Notes: generated by a model from the letters alone, not told the origin. A stretch of 64,000 nt of DNA from Adelphocoris suturalis (GCA_030762985.1 CM061047.1:27336227-27400226); one strand, 5' to 3'. Positions 22,690 through 36,256 are shown, counted from the first letter of the stretch. A program made the numbers and translations.

Positions 22690-23172
22690 TAACCTTTTAG
22701 CGAATTTTCGTGGAAAATTAAATTATTGCAACGGTTACAAAAATTTAAAATAAAATTTTTCCCAAAAGTTCTTCATTTAAATCCGTTTTGAGACATAATG
22801 AAACAAATCCTAGAGTTTAGCGCTTTTTCATAAATGTATATTCGTGTCATTTCTGACGATAACTCTCCTTAGGATTGAGATAAAAACTACGTTCTTGCGC
22901 CAAAAAATCAAGCTTTCCAATCGGAACGATGGGTTTGTTGGCCAAAACTTTTTGAGCTCATTAAATTGGTCAAATTTCAAAAAATTTACTTTAAAAAAAA
23001 AAAATCAATAAAATTAACTAAAAAAAGTCTAAAAACCGTTAAGTTTTCATTTTTATAAGACTTTTAGCCAAAATAAGTTCATCAACGATGAACTAGAACA
23101 TTAAAAATTTTATTCACAAAATTATTGTGAAGAACGTACTAAAGTTGCGTTAATATTGGCTGAGAAATCAAT
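22690..23172 (-). repeat. Family A element (minus), arm of a head-to-head pair
   Basis: Right end 'tagcgaattttcgtgg' near 22700, then 'attgcaacgg', 'atccgttttgagac', 'aatcctagagtttagcgctttttcat', 'cgataactctccttaggattgag', 'gcgccaaaaaatcaagctttccaa' and 'ttgagctcattaaattggtc', up to about 23170, where it abuts another copy in the opposite orientation. Its own left end is missing. Confidence 0.75.
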
Positions 23173-23965
<793 letters not shown>

Positions 23966-23989
23966 ACGAAAATTCGCTAAAAACTGAAA

Positions 23990-24155
23990 AATTAACATTC
24001 AAAATCTGTTTTGAGTCGTAGAATATGATTTAGATGGAGTTCATTTGCCATAAAATTGGTAGGTATTTAACAAATTCTTTGCACTCAAAGTGCTTATATT
24101 TTAAAACAAAGTAACATAATACAGTACAATAATCTACGAAAATTTGCTCATACGA
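23990..24155 (-). repeat. Family A fragment
   Basis: 'tttgccataaaattggtaggtatttaacaa', 'gcactcaaagtgc' and 'acaataatctacgaaaatttgctcatacgac' match the minus-strand left end of family A. Together with 23173-23965 it forms another inverted pair. Confidence 0.6.
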
Positions 24156-24754
24156 CCTACGTACCATTTTTCGGGTAGTCATTAGTCAACGAATCCAAAT
24201 ATGCAGTAATATTTTCTTTATCGATTGTATGATACCACAGCTGTTAAGAAACGAATCGCAAATGGGTGGGTATGAACTTACTCGTTTATTCCCGCTAACC
24301 TACTTAAGTTTTACGTAGTATACCAAGTTTTCGAAAAAATTCTTACGGACCAACATTCCCATACCATCCACATCCGAATTAACAAAACTTTATAGCAGTA
24401 TTTTCCTTTACTCTGTCCCTTCTGCCAAGTTTTGTAACATAACTTACTTTCAGGACTGCTAATATTCTTTCGACGAATACCTGTAATATATGGTATTAAC
24501 ACTAAAAATTTACAAAATATCTAGGCTAGTTGAACCTATAAATAATTGCCGAATATGTTTGTTGCCCGATGGTAATAGATATGTATTGGTTGTTTTGAGC
24601 GGTGTCTTCGGTGGAAACGATAAGGTTTGTAATGGACATGGGAGACTAGTTGCATTGATGGCAAGCTGGCTGAGGAGGCTAGTTGCTGAGACGGCATTCG
24701 TGGAGGGAGAGGTGAAACGTTGAAGCTTGCTTATCGAAGAATCAGGTTTGAAGT
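24156..24754. other. Upstream region of the LIM gene, unassigned
   Basis: Unique-looking sequence without recognised repeats. It includes 'tgttttgagcggtgtcttcggtggaaac' and a moderately GC-rich stretch at 24590-24780. Promoter or untranslated exon sequence of the downstream gene may lie here. Two opposite open frames (24490-24723 and 24510-24791) have no recognisable product. Confidence 0.35.
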
Positions 24755-24795
24755 ATGTGGCTAGGTGGTGGGGTGCCCATAGTTGACTCATCCAC

Positions 24796-24801
24796 TCAGT
24801 T
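24796..24801 (+). promoter_or_regulatory. Possible initiator (TCAGTT) of the LIM gene
   Basis: TCAGTT matches the arthropod initiator consensus and lies 69 bases before the ATG. A 'GGTCC' at 24826-24830 resembles a downstream promoter element but is one base off the strict spacing. No TATA box was recognised. The motif is short and may be chance. Confidence 0.2.
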
Positions 24802-24864
24802 GAATGTGCCTTGTTCCTCTCAAGCGGTCCTTAGTATCTGTGTCACGACTCCGCTACACCAACC

Positions 24865-24904
24865 ATGCCGAACTGCCCCAAGTGCGAGAAACCCGTTTAT
24901 TTTG
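24865..24904 (+). CDS. CRIP1: CRIP-type single-LIM protein, coding exon 1
   Basis: The first of three coding exons of a 77-residue protein. It starts at ATG with A at -3 (aaccATG) and encodes MPNCPKCEKPVYF plus the first base of the next codon, followed by the donor 'gtaaat' (24905). Joined to exons 2 and 3 it makes one complete LIM domain with C4, C7, H25, C28, C31, C34, C52 and C56, the C-x2-C-x17-H-x2-C-x2-C-x2-C-x17-C-x3-C pattern that binds two zinc ions. The total length equals vertebrate CRIP1 (77). CRIP-family proteins are small cytosolic/nuclear LIM adaptors whose precise role is uncertain; a zinc-binding or protein-interaction function is inferred. All splice phases agree, no key residue is lost, and the gene looks functional. 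Upstream non-coding exons were not determined. Confidence 0.9.
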
Positions 24905-25496
24905 GTAAATATACTTCGACAAAACTTCCTTTTTGCTTTGAATTGCCCATATTCAATTTTAGCATTTGCCACCTGTCAATCCATTGACCGTTTAGCGGAA
25001 TCTGTTACTATATTAATTGGTGCAGTTGCGGTTGCTTCTCATTTATCCACTCACTCATGTTGCACTTCAGTATAATTGCAACTGTCTTATTTGAAAGTTT
25101 TGAATCAAAACAAAAAACGTATCGGTTCTAAACATCAATTTACTCAACTTGAGATCGTAGAGAAATAATGGTGACCTTACCCCTTGTAACTGAAGAAATG
25201 AGGTATGATTTTGCTCACTTCACTTAAATATCAGCGCTCAATTCAATTCAATTTAATCGTGGGAACCCGGTTCCGTCGGGATGACCAATGACTTAACGTC
25301 TTTGCCTGATAAGGCCCATGTCTAATCTCCCCGAACAGCAGGGATCGCTAGTTATCAGCTCTCGTCATGTACCTACTGTGCAAACTATAGTACAATAACA
25401 AAATATATTCAGTGATGAGATGGTAACTAGCATAGTAACGTAGACTGCGGGGATTATGAAATTTTAGGTTCCTACTTATAATAAAAATGCAGTTAC

Positions 25497-25560
25497 TTAT
25501 TACATTACGGTTTATTATTTCTGTATTAGATAGTCTTTTTTTCTATAATTATTAAACCCA
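25497..25560. repeat. Dispersed repeat, copy 2 of 3
   Basis: 'ttacattacggtttattatttctgtattagatag' followed by 'ataattattaaac'. It matches 7383-7450 and 43412-43455. Confidence 0.45.
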
Positions 25561-26349
25561 GTACACAGGTTGTTTCAGGAAGAAATGTCAATACTTTCAG
25601 GGGAGAAAGCACATCATAAACGTAGATCAACTCCATTAACCGCGATATTTTATCTCAATTTTTATTTAAGTTATCTCACTTTTTGTATTTTCAGGCGTAA
25701 CCCGATTTTTATATTTATTTTTATTATTATTTCTTCACTCAAATCCACATTTTGACCCCACGTTTGGAATCTACAATGAATTTCCTATAAGATGCCTCCC
25801 AGTTTGTTGGAAAATTAGGCCTTTTTCGGGTCACAGCCTCTAACACAAATTTAAACAAGCAAAACTCAATAATTTTCAGATATTTCTGTAGAATCTGACG
25901 CATAAATTTTTGAGCTGAGTCCTTGGGAATTTCGAGAAAAAAAAATTCCTATTGGCTTTTCATCGATTTACTTTACTCGCTTTTAAATTTAAAAATTTGT
26001 ATACCAACCATTTACTTGGCAAGTTAGACAAAAGCAATTATCAGCAACTCAGTGACATTTTATGTCTAATTCACATAACATAATATTTCCATATTCTACA
26101 GCAAATGAAACAATAATAAGAAGCAGTTCAAAAGATAACGAAGAAATGAACGGAAAATAAATGAAAGAGCATCAGTAATTGTTGATATCATTATTGATAT
26201 ATCATTCTCAGTACGTGAGCATCAGCAGCTATTTCCCAATAGACACCAATTGTACTTGGTATACGTCTATTGTCTGATGATACCCTCCCCCCCCCCCTCC
26301 CCTTTGGGGAGTAGCTGCTGGGGTACTGCCAATGAACTATCACGCACCT

Positions 26350-26570
26350 GTAAACAGTTTTCTAGGTGTCCCAAATGTCCATCTGAATTTTCAGCACCAT
26401 GAGACGATTAGAAAAGAAGCTATCCTCAGAGGTCCCTCATCTAATCAGAACTCCTCCCTACTTCGTAATTGTATTCTAGATTCCTCATTTCAGGTTTTAG
26501 TACTATGGGTCGATTAAGAAACAAATTAGGCTCATTGATCCCTCAGTTGATCAGTGAGCCTCCGTCTCTG
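26350..26570. repeat. Degenerate short repeats (family C)
   Basis: At least two units carry 'gaattttcagcaccatgagacgattagaaaag', 'cctcagaggtccctcat', then 'cattTcaggttttagtactatgggtcgattaagaaac' and 'tccctcagttgatcag'. They are clearly related to 4780-5110. A poly-C rich tract lies just before, at 26285-26303. Confidence 0.55.
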
Positions 26571-26574
26571 TGTA

Positions 26575-27090
26575 TTGCTAAACTGGCCACAACTGAGAGA
26601 ACAACCATAAATTCTATGTGATGTTAAGCGATGTCGATATCCATGGCAATGAGTCTCCTTTGAAATGTTCCTATGCGCATTGAGGTTCATATCCTCTAAG
26701 AGCAACATAGAGCCAATTCCATCTGGCATGAGCAATGGCAGGGTCATTGGTATGCATGTCTACTTCTGGACCTGTGTCTGGTTGGCCCTTTGGTGTCTTC
26801 CAAGGAGGGCTTCAATTGTGGTCAATCGGGTTTAGCTACTAGACACTTGAGTCACCTGCCCATCCACCATTCCCTGGACGGTTCTCCAGCCCTTATGGAC
26901 CTCCAGGAACAGCTTGAACTCCGACTGATGGTTGAAGTTCTGTCTGGGTCACACTACGTCCAGGTCCTGCTGTTGTACCTGAGAGCCAGTTGGCTCTACT
27001 ACGAACTGAGATACCCTATCTGTGATAAACCAAATCCTTTACATCAGATCTATATAAGACATCGTTTTATTTCACTTTGCTGATCCCATA
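26575..27090 (+). pseudogene. Dead copy of the I-like LINE C-terminal region
   Basis: Collinear with 41570-42085. Shared phrases include 'cgcattgaggNtca', 'gagccaattccatctggcatgagcaatggcagg', 'cttccaaggagg', 'gtggtcaaNcggg', 'gacctNcaggaNc', 'gagagccagttggctctactacgaactg' and 'atctgtgata...gttttatttcactttgc'. Multiple frameshifts destroy the RNase H/zinc-finger frame. It lies in intron 1 of the LIM gene. Confidence 0.8.
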
Positions 27091-27129
27091 CATCACCTCA
27101 TCTTGGAATTTGCAGTTTTGGCAATTTTT

Positions 27130-27500
27130 CCACAATTTTGATCCGATTTTAACCAAATTTTCAGGGATTGTGCGGGTTCAGCTCTAGGTGGTCCCCTATC
27201 AACTTCATCATGATCGAATCAACGGTAGCTTCTGCGCAGACGCTAACGTGAATTCCTTATGACGGTCATAACTCGGTCAATGTTGAACGGATTTCGGTCA
27301 GATTTTCAGGGATGATGTGGGTAAGGTCCCTTGAGGTCCCGTATCACATTCTTCGCGATCATCGGCAGCGGTACGCTAGGCGCATGCGCGAAAGTGATGT
27401 TTTTGTTACGGTCACAGCTTAGTTAATTTTATCGGATTTTGTTCAAATTTTCAGAGATGATCCCGGTAGAGTCCCTTGAGGTGCCATACGAATCGTACGG
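27130..27500. repeat. Tandem degenerate repeat, three units of about 145 bp
   Basis: Each unit has 'gaccgNNttNNNNcaNattttcagggat', 'gtgNgggtNNagNtc', 'ttgaggtccc', 'tNNcgatcatcggcag' and 'tgcgcNNacgctaacg'. The units start near 27130, 27275 and 27420. The same phrases appear at 100-330. Confidence 0.55.
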
Positions 27501-27999
27501 TACTACCAGTGATTGTGCCCATCATGCCGGGAATTTATTTGCAGGGAATATTCCCGGCCGGGAATTAATTTTTTAATATTTTCTCCTCCTTCTTAAATAT
27601 TTGCTATTCCATATATGGAATACCGAAATTCATGTGCGGCGAAATACAAATACCTTCAGGTTCATTTAATGGCGACGTACTGTGAAGGTCACGAGGAAGC
27701 TCATGTGCCATTTTCTTGGCAGTGTATTTTTGGTTGAGGTAGGTAGGTCTGAAAAGTTCAAATAACCATGGATAAAAAAAAAATGAATAGTACGTAATGT
27801 GAAATAATATGTTATCACAGCCAGTTTTCACTAGATCTCGAACAGTAATCTTAAACTGCCGTATAGCTCAATGAACCATCAAACAGTTTACATGAATGGA
27901 GAGAGAGGAGTCTAGAGTAGCTTCCGTGGCCGACAGTTTCAGCCAATTAATTAATGGACAGATTTATGTTATTGAAGAACGAATTGAGCCTATTTTTGA

Positions 28000-28330
28000 C
28001 CAGGTCTGCTGTGTGGGTGTGTCTGTCTTTCTATTCCGCACTACAGGCAGTACTATCGGAGAGCTATTGACTTGAAATTTGGCGGACTTGGTGATACCCA
28101 GTACATTATGTACATTTTTCGGTGCTGATCCTGCCCGATAACTAACGAAACACCTTCAAAAATGTGTGTCTGGTATCGATTGAGATGTCTTTAGAACAAT
28201 CCGCTGCCATGCAACGACGATATTATCATCAACGATCGCCGACTATACTGGACGAAAAATTCGTGTTTATTGTAGTTTTCGTTGTTTTTCGGGATACTGA
28301 ATCGAATGGATTATCACTTTTCAACGCTTA
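28000..28330. repeat. Dispersed repeat D, copy 3
   Basis: 'tgtgggtgtgtctgtctttctattccgcactacaggcag', 'atcggagagctattgacttgaaatttgg', 'tttttcggtgctgatcc' and 'gatcaacgatcgccga' are collinear with copies 1 and 2. The open frame 28164-28346 is not conserved in the others. Confidence 0.5.
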
Positions 28331-29439
28331 CTCTTCATTCTTATAAAAATATTGCCCAAGTAGAGCCCGATTTCGGATTGAAAATGTTTTATAGTCACTT
28401 GTAAATCGAGCAATTTGGATGTTAGATTTTCGTTGTTTGGCAATAATGCATGTTGGTGCTTTTATCATATACACGTTTCACATGCAATACAAATTGAGGT
28501 ACATACTTGAAATATTTCTGGTTTCTGGTACATTTAAAAAGTAGATTCTACTTTATATCAATTTTAGTAAGGAACCTCATCAGCTGACCCATTAGTTTTA
28601 GTAGGGAACTTATAATTCTCCTGATTTTACTTGTTTCTTCAATGCCACCCACCTGTTGGGAACCACTGGGGTAAGAGGTTCGTTAGCGTAGCTTACATAC
28701 TACTGTTGTATCGGTAATTCGTAAATTAAAGGTTGGCTCTCGATCATCATTGCGTAATTAAGAAGCAGTGGATATCATTCGGGGAATAATAGGGCGATCG
28801 CACTAATTTCAAGTGGAGGGGAACTGTGGGAGTGGGTCTTGTTGCGTTACGATTCCATGAATATAATAATATCAATAAGCGCAAAAGGTGCGATAATAAA
28901 TCATTTTAAATTTTCTTGGAAAAAAACCCAAGTTTTTGGTTCCATTTGTTTCAATAATACTTTTTTCTGATGTATCTCTTCTTATCAGCAGTGATCACGA
29001 ATGGTTGACGATCAATTACTCGTGAAATGAGTAGGTAGTTAGCATATAGAGATAAGAAAACATCTGTGCTCAAGGTTGGTGGGTTGAAACAAACATTTCA
29101 ACGAAGCATGAATCATCTCCATTTTGATCGGTTTATTCTCTATTGAATAGGAGTCGAGTAGGTTAAAACAGAGTTACCTAACTCGATCCTAGTTTTTGTG
29201 TTTACACATCGGAGTCTATTTGGCCGTGCGTGTAAACTATATGGCGAGAAAAATATGTAACAATAAACATATACCTACCTAATATAAAATATTAGAGGTA
29301 AGATTTGATTTGTAGAATAGAAAAAAGGTTTGCGAGGTGACGTGTGTAACCAGTATTTCTCAGAAGAGTAGGGAGAGGTAGTGGCAGCGTGAGATAAATT
29401 AACGATTTTTTTGTCGCCTTAGAGAATTTTCGAAGGAAA

Positions 29440-29650
29440 TGTGGCTTTATATCAAATGGCGCCAATAATTCTAAAAATAAAGTTTTCAAAAGTTTCTTCA
29501 TGAATCTCCAGAGCGCCTGATCTGCATATATTAGGTACATAAATCCAGGAATTGTTCCAGAATGCCTCAAAACGGTATTCCACCAATATGATTTCAGAAT
29601 ATGTTATCTTTAAAATTTTTGAAGCCTTTGTAGTACCCACTTTTTTCAGA
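29440..29650 (-). repeat. Family A end fragment
   Basis: 'gttttcaaaagtttcttcatgaatctcc', 'ccagaatgcctcaaaacggtattcc' and 'ttaaaatttttgaagcctttgtag' match the far end of family A, partly duplicated in both orientations. Confidence 0.45.
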
Positions 29651-32600
29651 AAACATGCCTTCGAACAATGGGCACTCCTAGTTCAAGTCGGTAGCGCATC
29701 AAAATTTTGAGGAAAACTAAATTTTGTTAAAATTAAATAAGATATTTTCCTTCAAATCCAAATTTCTACTCGCTTTTAGATTTTACAGCTTTTTAAACAT
29801 GTTGGTTCCTGTCGGTTTGTGGTCATCCTTGTTCCGAGGGAAACTATGAAAATTTACAGACCGATTTTGTAGGAATTTCCAGGTATCGTGCGATTTTCAG
29901 GTATGTTTGCCGGTTTTCAGGACGGGTTAGTCCCAAGTTAGTGTCAAACACGTATCATCCCTTTTGGATAAATAGCACAAACCAGAGTTTACTGAAACAC
30001 CTATTTCACAAAGTGGTTTGAATCCGGTCAAAATTGGAGATTAGTTGAGGGACTGTCACAAAGTGGCCGCCTCCTACTTGTATCGCAATTGGTTCATCCA
30101 TGGCATATGTACAAACGCTGAAACTATTTCCTATTTTGATGAAATTCACAGGAATGGTTTCTGCTAGCTCCTAGAAAATCTCCAAGTCTGATCATCATCG
30201 GAGATTGGGAGCGTGTTCACATGCAGTAGTATCAGTTTCGGAAAACCGAATTTATCGCAATCTAATGGTTGGGTATTATACCATTCTGATGACCCATGGC
30301 TCGTCTCAAAAACCCAAGACGACAGCCTTTACCGTTTTTTTTAGTCTATTTGAGTACTGGCTCCTTTCCAAATCGGCAGACGACAGGAGTTACACTTTCA
30401 TGTTAAGGTTGAACATGTTAAATTAGTTATTTCCTCAAGTTGAGTTTTAGTGCGTAGATGTGGGATTTTTCAAAACAAAACTCGTTGGTTTTTCGATTTA
30501 CCACGATTAAAGATCCTATAATAGAACACCTACTTACATTTCCGCTATGTCTCTTGAGTGTTGGCACGAATTTCCCTTTCCTGCTTTCAAAAACAACCCA
30601 CTCACAGAACTGTAGCAGTTTTAGCTCTAACAGGCCTACCCTTTGGACTCACGTTACTTTTAGTTGCCCTCTCATGGTCCTAGTTGCAGTTTTTTTCATT
30701 AAGAGCGAATGACACCTCGACCCATTATCAGTGCAGCTTGTCTAAAAGAAGGGCGGAAAACTGCAAAAGCAACATTATCTCCTGAGAAAATGAACAAAAG
30801 AACTGCGTGCATGGGTGTGTGCGTCCCCCTTGTTCCCGCGGCTTGGTGGTAGTGTGAGATGTGAGCCATTAGCTAATCACTGCCAAGGCGGGGTATCCTA
30901 TCTGCCATAATTACCTGGGCGTATGCGCTTCCTCAAGTTCTTTGTCACAAATTTACACGACTGTAAACACCGTAGGCTCGTCCTATAGAGTCGCACGACA
31001 TCCTGACGGCGCTATATAGTTGTAATTAGGATCTTATCTTAGCTCCTGGCACTTTGATCTTAGTCGACGCCTCCTGCTTATTAACGCCAACCTATTTCCC
31101 CTATAGACAAGCCTCATCCAGACCCTCAAGACCTATTTATCATTCACCATTTTTCGAGAGATGTTTTCCTCATTCACGGTAGGCAACACCCGTACTTTCT
31201 TTTCATACTGTGTTAATTAACAGTTCATCATACGATTCAGCCGTCTTCCCTTAGTTCCCCCTGTCTTTTCTCTCATCCCCATACCGCTGCTACACCCCTA
31301 CAGTCGGTAGCTCTGCCTTCTCCCTTTCCAATTATACAGTTCCCTACTCGTCCTATGCTCATCAATGATTTTCCACCGGCGTGAATACAAAACAACCCCT
31401 TCTCTTCAACAGTTGCTTTCGAAGTGTTCAAAGACAGGACTGTCAGCTATAATTTCATGACACTGACAAACAAAATAATTCCCTCAGGGATCATTCCCCG
31501 TGATCAGATTGTTGTTTAGAGATACAATCTAAAAATATAACCTGTATGAATTCCCTCCTTTTTCCTAGAAGCTCTCTCGGAGTTCGATGAATATGAAAAC
31601 AGGTATACGATACCATTCGTGTCCACATAGAGAGTTTTAAAACATATTTTTTGGAGCTTGGTTGCAAGAATCCTTTTTTCACAGTTTTTTCCGACCCTCA
31701 ATTATTAACTTTCGAGAAGATTTTTTTCTAGAGAGCTTTTTTCTTCATTCGATCTTCATAATCTAGTTTACAATAAGTCTGTTTGGAAATGTTTTCTCAA
31801 AGTGTGCTTGCCCTGGAAATATTGGCAAGAAATCAAGAATAAAAAATTGTCCAGATTTTCGACGCTATCCATTCGCTATTTTGATTCGTTTTGGCCGCTA
31901 GCACTCCGTAAATGGGTACCTATGTAATGTTTCTACCTCCATTTCTCTATCAGATGTATGTATGGGCTTAATAATGGCTCGTGGCTTCAAATGGCTGGAA
32001 CGTTTCCTCTCACTCTTGTATCACAAGAGTAGCGCCGTACTGTCTCCGAACCTTATTCCCGCAATACAGTTAAGAGTTTCAAATAGTCGTTCCCAACTAA
32101 ACACGGCTAAGTTCGTGTTAATGAGTTATTTGTTATCTGAAGAAGTAATTCCTAAAATTTAAATGTTGACTTGAAAACTATCTGAACTTTCATAAATACT
32201 ATCGATGTTTGTCAGCATAAAGCCTTGAAAATTAACGGTGTTAACTCTGTTTGACTACACCCTAAATCGGTATCGGATGAACTACCCTAAGTTTATTCTG
32301 AGTTCACCAAGACGTCGTTGTTATGAAAACGACTCTTTTAACTTATTTTGATTATGCATAACTCAATAATAATCCGGCTAAAGTGATGATTTTCTGGCGG
32401 CCTCTCAATCTGTTATATAGGAATTTTAATATGGGTATGGTTTTGGGCTGGTTGTCATTCTGAAATTTGTGTCGTGAGACGAAAATTGAACGTCACGTGG
32501 ATAAGAAAAAGATACTTTGTATTTTTGTAAACTTAACAACTGCAAAATTATCATTTACATACCGGCTGTACTTTAGTCCTGCCCCCCAATTTCAAAACAA

Positions 32601-32748
32601 GATTTCTCCACTTCAAGCCATCGTTTTTTTAACTTTAAAAATATGGTTTGGAACCGTTAGACTCCCTTCTTTCATATCATTGTAATTTCAAACATCCTAA
32701 AATCGATTTAATTTAATTTAATTATTTATTTCCGGTTTGAAAAAGTTT

Positions 32749-32771
32749 GGGGGGGGGGGGGGGGGGGGGGG
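32749..32771. repeat. Poly-G tract (23)
   Basis: An uninterrupted G run. Others of at least 18 on this strand lie at 14479-14496, 15466-15492, 33128-33145, 33771-33791, 51332-51351 and 60464-60481. They give rise to poly-Gly or poly-Pro frames that are not genes. Confidence 0.95.
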
Positions 32772-33324
32772 CTGCGCGGGATTTTCTAGGAATATGAACA
32801 AATAATTCAACCCTGATTGTCAAAAATGAATTTTGTTTGACGAAAATATAATTATATATTCTAATATATATCTATTCACTTGAATTGGGATTATATAGCT
32901 TTTTTAACATTTACAAGAAAGACATGAATGGATATATATATATATGGGGTAGAACTGGTGTTTTTACAGAGGAAAAAGTTAGTGGTGCCCTCAGTTTTTT
33001 AAAACTGAAATAAATAAAACAACTTAACCTATATTTGCAGCACATTAAAAAGTGTTGCATAGCTTATCAAAATCTCTCATTAAATGTTCTAAAGAGTTAC
33101 TTTTTCGAAGAGTAATCTCATAATAAAGGGGGGGGGGGGGGGGGGTCAGGTTTATTTTCTGATTCTAAACATGACATTTGATCTATTTTCCCTATTAATT
33201 GAACGAAAAATGAGGGCAGGGCATGTTCCTGAAGTACTGATTTTTTTACGTTATATTGGTATTACCCCCACGCCTCCCGTCTATACTTTACCAAAAGGAT
33301 TGATTTAAGGTGTTTTTTATTTCT

Positions 33325-33355
33325 GTGATGCGAGCTCGCGAGCATCCAGACCTCC
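33325..33355. repeat. Isolated copy of the 'gatgcgagctcgcgagcatccagacc' motif
   Basis: The same phrase heads each unit of the tandem array at 63003-63270. Its core 'gcgagctcgc' is palindromic. Confidence 0.6.
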
Positions 33356-33809
33356 AAATTTAAAGCATAGAAAATCCCCCTAACTATCCCGAGATCGAAC
33401 GGGGTCAAGTCCAAAAGTTATTGCCTGAATAATTGCTTGACGGGGACGAGTCCAATAATTCCCAGTGAGTACGAATTACAATATTATTGCATCTAAACCT
33501 AACAACTTTCGATCAAAGTGAGTATCTGTGTCATCAGTCATACGTGTCTTACAGTTTCTGGGTTTTACCGCCAATTAGATATAGTGACTTGGCAAAAACT
33601 TTAGTGCTGCCTCCCAACTTTTTCGTACCACAATTAAGTAATGAAAATCGATTTTAGGATTTTTTTTTAAAATTAATGTGATTGACGACTTTAAAAAAAA
33701 GGAAATTCCAAATCATATTTTAAAAATTAAAAAACGATGGTTTGAGGTGGAGAAATCTTGTTTTCAAAATGGGGGGGGGGGGGGGGGGGGGCAGACTAAA
33801 GTACACCCT

Positions 33810-33985
33810 ACGTACCTTTCGAAGGAATCCGTCATCACTAGCAAGTCGAGTACCGGGCCAAGCGCTTTCGATGCAAAGACATCATCATCAGGCCGTCGAA
33901 ACTATGTACTCCTGCCCTTGCATCGAAAGCGTTCGCCCATGATATTCGACTTGCTAGTGACGACGAATTCCTCCGAAAGGTACGT
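33810..33985. repeat. Inverted-repeat element, arms of about 67 bp
   Basis: Left arm 33810-33876 and right arm 33918-33985 are inverted ('acgtacctttcg' / 'cgaaaggtacgt', 'cactagcaagtcga' / 'tcgacttgctagtg', 'cgctttcgatgcaa' / 'ttgcatcgaaagcg'). The left arm plus loop, read on the minus strand, matches the 109-bp insert at 19908-20016 over its full length. The structure may therefore be two opposite copies of that short element sharing one site. A hammerhead-like 'CTGATGA' (33891-33885) and 'GAAA' (33869-33866) lie in the minus-strand reading. Confidence 0.8.
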
Positions 33986-34599
33986 AAATGATAATTTTAC
34001 TATTACCACTACTGAAAATAACCCTTTAGATTTAATAGCAACTGTATTTATGCAATTACGAACCGTGTTCACAAAAATTATTAGCCTATAGTTTACAAAA
34101 TTAATTCTGGGGTACGATGCGAGGCGAATATACTTAGATTCTTCTTGGTAACTGTATCATACTAGTACTGCTATTGGACTATTGATTGTAGTGTACTAAT
34201 CCTACAATCTGGAATGGTAACTTAGGCAGGTATTATAATTACTTTAAAAATTATTCTCCACATTCATGGAACATAGGTAGTGAACCGCGAATTCATTTTG
34301 AAGGATAAGACAAAAAACATGTATATGTGATTCAATGTTCTTGCGTGATACCTAGTGAGAAAAAAAAAATCTATCAACTTGGGAGTGGCACTTAGTTCTT
34401 TCGTATCCGATACATAAATGTAAAATACTTACAATGAATACCGACACATGAATGATGTCAATCTGTTATGATCATTGAAATGTTTCAATTAATCATGAAA
34501 GATACACGGGTAATAAAAAGAGCAAACAGGAGAAAAAGATAAACATTAATTAAACCCCTGGGAATTTGTTCGAATTCAGATGAAAAATGTAGAAATCTC

Positions 34600-35130
34600 G
34601 CTTATGTATATGGGAAATCGCATCGTCATTCCCCAACACTCGTTTAAATTTGAGCGTGATTAGGCGAATAGGCCGACGTTTGATGGATTTTACGTTCGCG
34701 CAGGGGCAGTAAAAATTTCTTATTTCTGAGTGACGAAACTGTTTGGGGTTTTAGCCTAACCTCCAGAAAATTTCATAAACATCAAATGGTTACCTACTGT
34801 AGATGTTGCAAGGATTTTAAATTTTCGCGTGCGCATCATCTACTAATGATACGTAAGCTGATAATGGTCGTATGTAGATAGAATTGGGATTTTTTTCCAA
34901 CTATCCCCCAAATTTAAGCGAAATTGAACGATTAGAACGTGAGTTAGCGATGCTTGACGGATTTTACTTGTCTCCTCGCGCAGAGTGAAGTGATTTGTGA
35001 GTGAATGATAATGAAATTGATAGGAAATCATCCATAGCCTAACCCGTAAATTCTCTGGAAATTTCATCAACATTGAATGAAAACTGAAGAAGTTGTGGAC
35101 TCGCGGACAAACACGATACAAAAGTTGTTA
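34600..35130. repeat. Degenerate family B-like repeats
   Basis: Two units of about 230-250 bp share 'ccaNNNNtcgNttaaatttgagcgNgattaggcgaatag', 'gatttt acgttcgcgca', 'cctccagaaaatttcataaacatcaaatg' and 'ttgcgcgtgcgcat'-like phrases. No gene. Confidence 0.45.
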
Positions 35131-35334
35131 AGAATGGTACAACGTTAAACGCAAGATGTTACTCTTGAACAATGAGTGTCATTCAAGGATACAAATCCTT
35201 CTAGAAACTAAAGAACCAGAAGAATATCTCTGCTCACTCCAATCCTCGCGCTCAATACAGGTACTAGTAGAAGGTACTGTTGTGCAACAATACCCCAAGA
35301 GCAAATTTTCATGAGTTTTTATTTTTTTTAACGA

Positions 35335-35425
35335 TTCTAGCGAATGTTTGACAAAATGAAGCAATGGCAAAGGCTCCATAAAATAGTAAAATAACTTTAT
35401 TCATGGAAGTCCGTTTTGAGGCATT
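35335..35425 (-). repeat. Family A end fragment
   Basis: 'agcgaatgtttgacaaaatgaagcaatggcaaaggctcc', 'ttcatggaagtccgttttgaggcattttgaatc' corresponds to the far end of family A without the microsatellite. Confidence 0.55.
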
Positions 35426-36256
35426 TTGAATCAATTCAGGGAAAAGCTTTGGACGGTGGAACGGATTTTCCCCCTCCGTTTTTGGATCCTAAGCAGCTTG
35501 AACCGTACAGGGGGAGGGTTAATCATTCACTTATGATTGACACGTTTTGTCAAAATTTCCGATCGAGACGTCATGATTTTGATAGATTGTGCAAACAAAT
35601 TTCTCAAATTCGAGGAAAAATATGAATGGCACTTCAATTTACAGTAGTAAATACTTTTTCAAAATTAACAACCAACCGTTTCTTACGAAACGATGCTTAG
35701 AGGTTGTATTTTCGTTTGCTACTTTTTAACGTTTTCAGGAAGTGATGTCATGGGTAAGGCATGTTCCATGCTGAAATTGACGTTCAACTTCGAAAAACAA
35801 CACGCCTTTGACTGCGAAAAACGTCGAAAATTCGCTCACAGTCATGCTACCTGGCTGGAACTTTATTTTCCGTTCACTTAACGTCTTTCTTAAGCATTAT
35901 TATTACACAAAGATTTATAACGTTGGTTTGATGGGAAATGTACTTTTCTAAATAATACTTTGCAATAAGAATTTCCCCCCGCATTTTCTCCCGCTTTAGC
36001 GAGTTTTTAATCACACTGTGTGCCCAAACTTTGAGGATATTTATTAAATATGTAACTAACAAAACGGAAAGGAGAATAACATATTGTTAATGCATCATAC
36101 TATCCATATTTTGATTAAATCCCATAAGCGGTGACTAATTCCCACAACTGGTGTCATTTAATGTGCGGCTAGGTATTTTAAGCAAAATTGTGATTAACAC
36201 TAATGATCATAATATAAATATCACCTAACGAAGACAATTTCTCTTTCTCTTTCCAG

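Larger units (their letters stand above)
24905..36256 (+). other. CRIP1: Intron 1 of the CRIP-type gene (11.35 kb)
   Basis: Bordered by 'G|gtaaat' and 'ctctttctctttccag|CT' with matching phase 1. The intron is filled with decayed repeats listed separately. The parts 24905-26340, 28340-29440, 29660-32740 and 35430-36240 show no supported gene. Moderately GC-rich, unique-looking sequence at 30780-31400 could hold regulatory elements, but nothing specific is recognised. Confidence 0.85.

Noticed and set aside
24510..24791. A 93-codon minus-strand frame upstream of the LIM gene
   Set aside because: No recognisable domain, overlaps another frame on the opposite strand, and starts at a non-informative site. 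It probably reflects moderately GC-rich upstream sequence.
24826..24830. DPE-like GGTCC downstream of the TCAGTT initiator
   Set aside because: The spacing is one base off the strict requirement, and the motif is too short to claim.
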